The translations under genes were made by a program, and so were the position numbers. The notes under the pieces are model-generated. The model saw only the letters and a list, made by a program, of their open reading frames with translations. It did not search any database and was not told where the DNA came from. Below, piece by piece: positions 1 to 4,141 of a stretch of DNA of 6,870 nt. Origin of the DNA: Anaerolineae bacterium (lineage in GTDB: Bacteria; Chloroflexota; Anaerolineae; Aggregatilineales; Phototrophicaceae); NCBI GenBank assembly GCA_028284565.1, contig JANQRM010000218.1, positions 1 to 6,870 of the forward strand, written 5' to 3'. Numbering within the stretch: position 1 is the first letter of the stretch; every line of letters starts with the position of its first letter.

Positions 1-323
1 TTGCCCGCGTTCTCGCCATAATTAATGCCCGATACAACCAGACTGGGTTTGCGGTCGGCGAGTTCGATAATGCCATGTTGAACGGCTTGCGCTGGAGTCC
101 CATCTACAGCATAGGCACAGCAGTCGATATCATGATGGGAAGCATCATATTCAAAAATGCGCCCTTCGCTAGTCACAGGCATACTACGTCCCATGCCAGA
201 TTGTTGTTCACGCGGGGCAACGATTAATAATTCACCCATGCCAACAAAGGCTTTGACAGATGCCCACAAGCCGGGTGATTCGATGCCATCATCATTTGTA
301 AACAAGATTAACGGGGTGTCCAT
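1..323 (-). CDS. surE: SurE, 5'/3'-nucleotidase (survival protein), N-terminal part
   Basis: This is the N-terminal 107 residues of SurE, a metal-dependent cytoplasmic phosphatase that removes phosphate from nucleoside monophosphates. The reverse-strand translation starts MDTPLILFTNDDGIESPG and carries the family's metal-site blocks in order: NDDG (residues 10-13, with Asp11 and Asp12), QQSGMG (40-45, with Ser42), AYAVDGTP (70-77) and SGINYGENAG (98-107, with Asn101). These match the Asp-Asp-Ser-Asn metal ligands known for SurE. The family is usually about 250 residues, so roughly 40% is visible and the rest lies beyond position 1. The ATG at 323-321 directly precedes the conserved first beta strand, and an AAAGG-like ribosome site lies about 10 nt upstream. 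It follows gatB on the same strand after 119 nt. No damage is visible in the part present. Confidence 0.95.
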   Translation of the reverse strand, partial: MDTPLILFTNDDGIESPGLWASVKAFVGMGELLIVAPREQQSGMGRSMPVTSEGRIFEYDASHHDIDCCAYAVDGTPAQAVQHGIIELADRKPSLVVSGINYGENAG

Positions 324-373
324 AGACCACTTACCTTTCAGTTTGTTTCGTCGATAACCCCAACTTGGCTTAT

Positions 374-403
374 ATTATAAACCAAAAATTAACCCTGCAT
401 TAA
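374..403 (-). promoter_or_regulatory. candidate sigma-70-type promoter for surE
   Basis: Read on the minus strand, a perfect TATAAT lies at 379-374, about 50 nt upstream of the surE ATG. The best -35 partner is a poor TTAATG at 403-398 with an 18-nt spacer. The implied transcription start near 367 would leave a leader of about 44 nt. The -10 match is strong but the -35 is weak, and the region is AT-rich, so a chance match is possible. If real, surE can be expressed independently of gatB. Confidence 0.4.
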
Positions 404-426
404 AAACAGTTTATGGGCTATGGGTT
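382..426 (-). terminator. weak terminator-like element after gatB
   Basis: On the minus strand, AACCC (426-422) can pair with GGGTT (395-391) across a 26-nt loop, followed directly by AATTTTT. The stem is only 5 bp and the loop is long, so this is a marginal intrinsic terminator. It sits between gatB and the candidate surE promoter, where a terminator would be expected if surE is a separate transcription unit. Confidence 0.18.
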
Positions 427-442
427 TCACAAGGCTTATGGT

Positions 443-1903
443 CTATTTCATTCGATCGAGTTGTTCTTGTAATTGTTCACGAACAACCTGTGGATTGCCC
501 TTGCCTCTGAGTGCACCCATGATTCTGCCGAAGAGTGCATTGAAGAGCTTGTCTTCTCCATCGAGATAGCGTCGCACCATGTCGGCATTATCAGCAACGG
601 CTTGTGACACGATGGAGGCAATTTCAGACGTGTCGGAAATCTGAGCGAGTCCTTGTTCGTTCACAATCGTCGGGGCATCTTTGCCCGTTTCCCACATGGC
701 AGGTAGGACTTTTGACTTAGCCGTGTTGGCGTTAATTGCACCTTCTTCGACCAATTTCAACAATCCAGCGAAGTTCTCAGCGGGAATATTCGTGTCGGCA
801 ATGTTCTCGCGCTCGACATCGTGATTGTTGAGCAAGCTGAATAAATCGCCTGTAATCCAATTCGCTGTTGTCTTGGGATCAATGCCTGTCTTGACAATTG
901 ATTCAAAGTATTGGGCAATGGCGGATTCGGCGACAAGGACTCCAGCATCATAGGTACTCAATCCATAGGCTGAGGTGAAGCGGTCTTGTAATTGGTCGGG
1001 CAGTTCGGGCAGTTGGGCTTGCATCCGTGCGACCCATTCCCGACTCACTTCGACAATCGGCAGGTCGGGTTCGGGGAAGTAGCGGTATTCGTCAGCGCGT
1101 TCTTTATAGCGTTGGACGACAATGGATTGTCGATTCTCATCCCAACCGAGTGTGGCAGGTTTTACGGTGTCACCGTCTGCATAGAGTTGGATTTGGCGTT
1201 GCACCTCTGCATCAATCGCTTTGACCATGTTACGGATGCTGTTGAGATTCTTGATTTCGGTGCGTTGGCGGAATTCGCTATCATCGGGGCGCATGATGCT
1301 AACATTGGCTTCAAAGCGCAATATGCCTTTGGACATATCGCCATTGTTTACACCGAGATAGCGGAGTATCGAGCGCAGTTTACGCGCATAGGCTTCGGTC
1401 TCTTCGGCACTGCGGAGGTCGGGTTCACTGACAATTTCGAGCAAGGGGACACCAGCACGATTGTAATCGACCAATGATGCACCGCCTGCGATGTGAGTCA
1501 GTTTGCCCGTGTCTTCTTCCATATGGGCGCGACGGACGCGGATTCGCTTGGTCCTGCCATCTTCTAGGTCAATATCAATATAGCCATTGATGGCAAGGGG
1601 GCGGTCATATTGACTGATTTGATAGCCTTTGGGCAAGTCAGGATAAAAGTAGTTCTTCCGTGCGAACTGGTTGATGGGCGGTATCTCGCAATTTAAGGCT
1701 AGCCCGACCATGATACCGTAATCCATCGCCTGCTGATTGATGACGGGCAGTGTGCCGGGCATCCCAAGTGAGAGGGGGTCAACAGCGGTATTCGGCGGGG
1801 CAGTGACACTATCAACCACGGGACAGCGGCTAAACATTTTGCTTTCAGTTTCGAGTTCGGCATGGACTTCCAGCCCGATGACAACAATCCAATCTTGAGA
1901 CAT
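443..1903 (-). CDS. gatB: Asp-tRNA(Asn)/Glu-tRNA(Gln) amidotransferase subunit B
   Basis: GatB is the tRNA-binding and kinase/transamidase subunit of the cytoplasmic GatCAB complex. The complex converts mischarged Glu-tRNA(Gln) and/or Asp-tRNA(Asn) to Gln-tRNA and Asn-tRNA, using ammonia from GatA. The 486-residue product is of normal length. Hallmarks in order are [18 protein letters not shown] (8-25), the [19 protein letters not shown] block (82-100), HMEEDTGK (127-134), the family signature [14 protein letters not shown] (145-158) and [10 protein letters not shown] in the cradle. A helical GatB/YqeY tail ends in GNPQVV (469-474). Only Cys27 and Cys72 are present, so the four-cysteine zinc knuckle found in some GatB proteins is absent, as in other zinc-free members. 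The ATG is supported by AAAGGA about 6 nt upstream. The methyltransferase gene ends 22 nt upstream, suggesting one operon; gatA and gatC are not in view. Confidence 0.98.
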   Translation of the reverse strand: MSQDWIVVIGLEVHAELETESKMFSRCPVVDSVTAPPNTAVDPLSLGMPGTLPVINQQAMDYGIMVGLALNCEIPPINQFARKNYFYPDLPKGYQISQYDRPLAINGYIDIDLEDGRTKRIRVRRAHMEEDTGKLTHIAGGASLVDYNRAGVPLLEIVSEPDLRSAEETEAYARKLRSILRYLGVNNGDMSKGILRFEANVSIMRPDDSEFRQRTEIKNLNSIRNMVKAIDAEVQRQIQLYADGDTVKPATLGWDENRQSIVVQRYKERADEYRYFPEPDLPIVEVSREWVARMQAQLPELPDQLQDRFTSAYGLSTYDAGVLVAESAIAQYFESIVKTGIDPKTTANWITGDLFSLLNNHDVERENIADTNIPAENFAGLLKLVEEGAINANTAKSKVLPAMWETGKDAPTIVNEQGLAQISDTSEIASIVSQAVADNADMVRRYLDGEDKLFNALFGRIMGALRGKGNPQVVREQLQEQLDRMK

Positions 1904-1925
1904 ACGTTTCCTTTTATTGCTAAGG

Positions 1926-2621
1926 CTAATTCTTTTGCCAGACCATGCAAAAGCTCACGGGATGGTTCTGGTACTTTTTCCATTTGGGTTTCTTTTGGAA
2001 CCATGCCTCATCAATGATGCCTTCTTGCATTTTGGCGAGTTGCCAGCCCGCTTGCATGGCAGAGGTGACATGATGGCTTAAGAGATGGACATAACTTTCA
2101 ATACCTACAGCGTCGCCATTCTCCCGATGGAAATGGGTGATGAGTCCCATCATCAGAAAGTGGGGATGATACCCCACTAAGATGAATTGTCCATCTGAGC
2201 GGGTGATGCGGTAGGCTTCCTTATATAAAGGGGCAATATCTGCGATGTGTTCATCAGCAAGCACTTGGATGCAGACATCATAAGCATCGTCATCAATGGG
2301 GAGGCGGGTGACATCGCCCAAACTCAGGTGACGATAGATGTTTTTCTGTCGTGCAAGGTGAAGCATATTCCATGTAAAATCGACTCCATCTATCTTGGAA
2401 ACGCCTTGCTCCATCAACCATAAACCGATACGTCCCGTGCCACAAGCGAGGTCTAAAACGTCGTTCACCTGAGACCAATCGACGACCTTAATCTGATTGA
2501 GCAGGCGAAGATCCATTTCATCTTCAACACTGGCTTCATAGGATTGCACCCACTCAGAATAGCCCGCTTGGGTGGAAACAGTGGGATAGTTGCGCGTGTC
2601 AAAATGAGAGAAATCCATCAT
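1926..2621 (-). CDS. class I SAM-dependent methyltransferase, substrate unknown
   Basis: This 231-residue protein is a Rossmann-fold methyltransferase, probably cytoplasmic, that uses S-adenosylmethionine. Motif I is [12 protein letters not shown] (55-66), which contacts SAM. An acidic strand-2 end follows in [10 protein letters not shown] (78-87), then GDVTRLP (102-108), the usual adenine-contacting region, and [13 protein letters not shown] (114-126) as motif [19 protein letters not shown] (137-153) is the typical post-motif strand of the Methyltransf_11/25 type. The C-terminal third, with many His and Trp residues, is probably the substrate lid and gives no clear clue to substrate. Two ATG codons occur in tandem (2621 and 2618); the first is used here, and no strong ribosome site distinguishes them. 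The gene is 22 nt upstream of gatB on the same strand and is likely co-transcribed with it. A link to tRNA or translation is only suggested by this position. Confidence 0.88.
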   Translation of the reverse strand: MMDFSHFDTRNYPTVSTQAGYSEWVQSYEASVEDEMDLRLLNQIKVVDWSQVNDVLDLACGTGRIGLWLMEQGVSKIDGVDFTWNMLHLARQKNIYRHLSLGDVTRLPIDDDAYDVCIQVLADEHIADIAPLYKEAYRITRSDGQFILVGYHPHFLMMGLITHFHRENGDAVGIESYVHLLSHHVTSAMQAGWQLAKMQEGIIDEAWFQKKPKWKKYQNHPVSFCMVWQKN

Positions 2622-2650
2622 TCATGCTTTCATTGGCGAATAGCTCAGAG

Positions 2651-2679
2651 AGTATAGCAAAATCTGATGGGGTAGACAG
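2651..2679 (-). promoter_or_regulatory. candidate extended -10 promoter for methyltransferase-gatB
   Basis: Read on the minus strand, TGCTATACT (2659-2651) is an extended -10 element, TG-N-TATACT, which matches the -10 consensus at five of six positions. The -35 region at 2679-2674 (CTGTCT) is poor, which is tolerated when an extended -10 is present. The start site would fall near 2644, giving a leader of about 23 nt before the ATG at 2621. The imperfect palindrome AGACTGTCT (2681-2673) overlaps the -35 position and could be an operator, but it is short. Confidence 0.45.
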
Positions 2680-2718
2680 TCTGTTGTTCAGAGATGTGTA
2701 AGGTGTTTTGAGGAAGCT

Positions 2719-2746
2719 AGTGGTTAGTTGTTGGTTATTCGTAGTT
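2719..2746 (+). repeat. degenerate 7-nt tandem repeat, four units
   Basis: Four consecutive heptamers can be read as AGTGGTT, AGTTGTT, GGTTATT and CGTAGTT. The shared pattern is roughly NGTNNTT with no indels between units. The array ends 13 nt before the DUF3179 start codon, so it lies in the probable 5' leader or promoter region. It resembles the short tandem heptamer repeats seen between genes in some filamentous bacteria. With only four imperfect copies, coincidence is possible. Confidence 0.4.
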
Positions 2747-2759
2747 CGTGGGATGCATA

Positions 2760-3908
2760 ATGAAAAATTTAGGCTTGCTCGTATTCTTCTTGTTGTCTTT
2801 TAGGTGGACGGTGGCGCAGGAGGATGAGATTATGGTAACAAATGGAGTGCAACATAGTGTTCCTCTCGAAACCATTATCTTCGATGATTTCGATAGCTTG
2901 ACGCGCGCCTTACCTTATCCACAGGCGACGGAAGCTGATATCGAACGCCTACGAGACCGCATTCGTCCTTTTTGTTATGGTGAAATTGCCGAATGTTTGC
3001 TTCCAGAATATGAAACGGTAGCTGAGACAGATACTTGGCTTTCGGATGTTAGTTTGGTGATGGGACTCGTCGCTGAAGATGAACAAGCCTATGCCTATCC
3101 CTTTAAGATTTTGAACTTCCATGAGATTGTCAATGAGACGTTGGCAGATGAACCCCTATTGATTTCGTTTTGTCCATTGTGCAATAGTGCGATTGTCTAT
3201 TCGAGGATTATAGGTGGTGAAGAATTGGTTTTTGGCAATACGAGTGCGCTTCATGAGAGTGATATGGTGATGTATGACACTGAAACCGGGTCGTATTGGT
3301 TTCAAGCGGGTGGGGAAGCCATTCTTGGCGAACTGACAACTTCAACTTTGACGGCTGTTCCCTCCATCGTGACTACATGGGACGAATGGAAAGCACAATA
3401 TCCGGATACGTTGATTCTCTCACGCCCGAATACTGGGGTTGATTACAGTCAGGATGTGTTCGCGCGGTATTCCGCTTTTGTCAATCAGGGGAACTTTGCC
3501 TTTCCCGTCTCGGAGTCGGTATCAAGTGATACCCGCTTACGGTTGGCAGAGAATGTGTTAGTGGTGGATATTGAGGACGAATCTGTTGCCTTTCCATTGG
3601 TGCGATTGAATAACGTGGCTGTCAATACAACCGTTGGGGGAGAAGTTGTGGTCGTTCTGACGAAAGACGATTCGGTGAGTGCGATTGCCTTCTCGGCTCA
3701 GCTGAGTGAAGATGTCGTGGTGGAGCTGGAATATGTTGATGGGCAATGGCGCGATACAATGAGCGATACCGTGTTTGATTATAGCGGGCGTGCAATTGGA
3801 GGCGAATATGAGGGACAAACCTTAACCCAACTTCCGACGCGCTTTATGTTTTGGTTCTCGGCTGTTTCCACCACACCGGATATTGTTGTATATGAGGTCG
3901 ATGCCTAA
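2760..3908 (+). CDS. exported DUF3179 domain protein
   Basis: This 382-residue protein has an N-terminal secretion signal: MKN, then LGLLVFFLLSF, and a likely signal peptidase I site after TVA (about residue 19). The rest is a complete DUF3179 domain, a family of unknown function. Diagnostic blocks are YAYPFKILNFHEIVN (111-125), SFCPLCNSAIVY with a CPLC pair (138-141), SDMVMYDTETGSYWFQAGGE (167-186), TTWDEWKAQYPDTL near 205-218, and RFMFWFSAV near 361-369. The conserved His and CxxC suggest a metal or redox site, but no activity can be assigned. The second half (266-378) looks like a degenerate copy of the first (100-220) and lacks the His and CPLC. A GTG 12 nt upstream (2748) would add MGCI; the ATG is preferred because it starts a standard MKN signal peptide and has GTGGGA 6-7 nt upstream. 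The gene is divergent from the methyltransferase. Confidence 0.9.
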   Translation: MKNLGLLVFFLLSFRWTVAQEDEIMVTNGVQHSVPLETIIFDDFDSLTRALPYPQATEADIERLRDRIRPFCYGEIAECLLPEYETVAETDTWLSDVSLVMGLVAEDEQAYAYPFKILNFHEIVNETLADEPLLISFCPLCNSAIVYSRIIGGEELVFGNTSALHESDMVMYDTETGSYWFQAGGEAILGELTTSTLTAVPSIVTTWDEWKAQYPDTLILSRPNTGVDYSQDVFARYSAFVNQGNFAFPVSESVSSDTRLRLAENVLVVDIEDESVAFPLVRLNNVAVNTTVGGEVVVVLTKDDSVSAIAFSAQLSEDVVVELEYVDGQWRDTMSDTVFDYSGRAIGGEYEGQTLTQLPTRFMFWFSAVSTTPDIVVYEVDA

Positions 3909-3927
3909 AAATCCTTTACAACTTTTA

Positions 3928-3939
3928 TTTGTATACAAA
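3928..3939. other. perfect 12-bp palindrome TTTGTATACAAA
   Basis: The sequence TTTGTATACAAA is self-complementary over all 12 positions and lies 20 nt after the DUF3179 stop codon. It could be a binding site for a dimeric regulator or part of an mRNA 3' end structure. It is AT-rich and lies in an AT-rich spacer, which raises the chance of coincidence. Confidence 0.35.
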
Positions 3940-3958
3940 ATCTAAACCGAATTTATCT

Positions 3959-3999
3959 AACCCTTAATTTTTAAGTGGAAATTTGATTGGGTTTTTGTT
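3959..3999 (+). terminator. weak intrinsic terminator candidate after the DUF3179 gene
   Basis: AACCC (3959-3963) can pair with GGGTT (3989-3993), followed by TTTTGTTT. Inside the loop, CTTAA-TTT-TTAAG (3963-3975) forms a second small hairpin that shares one base with the outer stem. The stem is short and AU-rich apart from three G-C pairs, so efficiency would be low. It is the best terminator-like structure between the two rightward genes. Confidence 0.3.
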
Positions 4000-4009
4000 T
4001 GTATTACGC

Positions 4010-4136
4010 TTGAATTTTGTTACATCTTTTTATCCTAATTTCGCAATATGAACTTTCGCGTTACAATTTTCTCTGACCTCCTTCAAACTAAATAGAAACA
4101 TATTTCTAACACCCGTCCAAAGTGAGAGAAAGAAGG
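4010..4136 (+). promoter_or_regulatory. promoter/leader region of the giant surface-protein gene
   Basis: This is the downstream part of the 233-nt AT-rich gap before the giant gene. Possible -35/-10 pairs are TTGAAT (4010-4015) with TATCCT (4031-4036), which has a short 15-nt spacer, and a lone TACAAT (4062-4067). Neither is strong. The ribosome site is AGAAGG (4131-4136), 5 nt before the ATG, and it decides the start. Upstream pyrimidine tracts TTTCTCT (4068-4074) and CCTTC (4080-4084) are complementary to AGAGAAA (4125-4131) and GAAGG (4132-4136). The leader could therefore fold over the ribosome site in two mutually exclusive ways. Confidence 0.3.
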
Positions 4137-4141
4137 CATTG

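Noticed and set aside
157..357. 66-codon plus-strand frame at the left edge
   Set aside because: It is antisense to surE, whose metal-binding motifs are unmistakable in the opposite frame.
417..441. Short direct repeats of the TATGG type downstream of gatB
   Set aside because: They are too short and irregular to be more than low-complexity sequence.
992..1477. 161-codon open frame on the plus strand opposite gatB, and smaller ones at 1027-1224, 757-951 and 1162-1344
   Set aside because: They lie wholly inside the clear gatB coding sequence, have no recognisable domain or ribosome site, and are explained by gatB codon usage.
1699..2004. Minus-strand frame bridging the methyltransferase-gatB junction
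   Set aside because: It overlaps the end of one well-supported gene and the start of another in a different frame, and has no family resemblance.
2638..2660. TAGCTCAGAGAGTATAGC resembles a tRNA D-arm
   Set aside because: There is no acceptor stem, anticodon arm or GGTTCGAAT-type T-loop at the right distance, and the stretch overlaps the candidate promoter of the methyltransferase.
4039..4059. Direct repeat TTTCGC at 4039-4044 and 4054-4059
   Set aside because: Two 6-mers in a short AT-rich spacer are expected by chance and do not align with a convincing promoter or operator.
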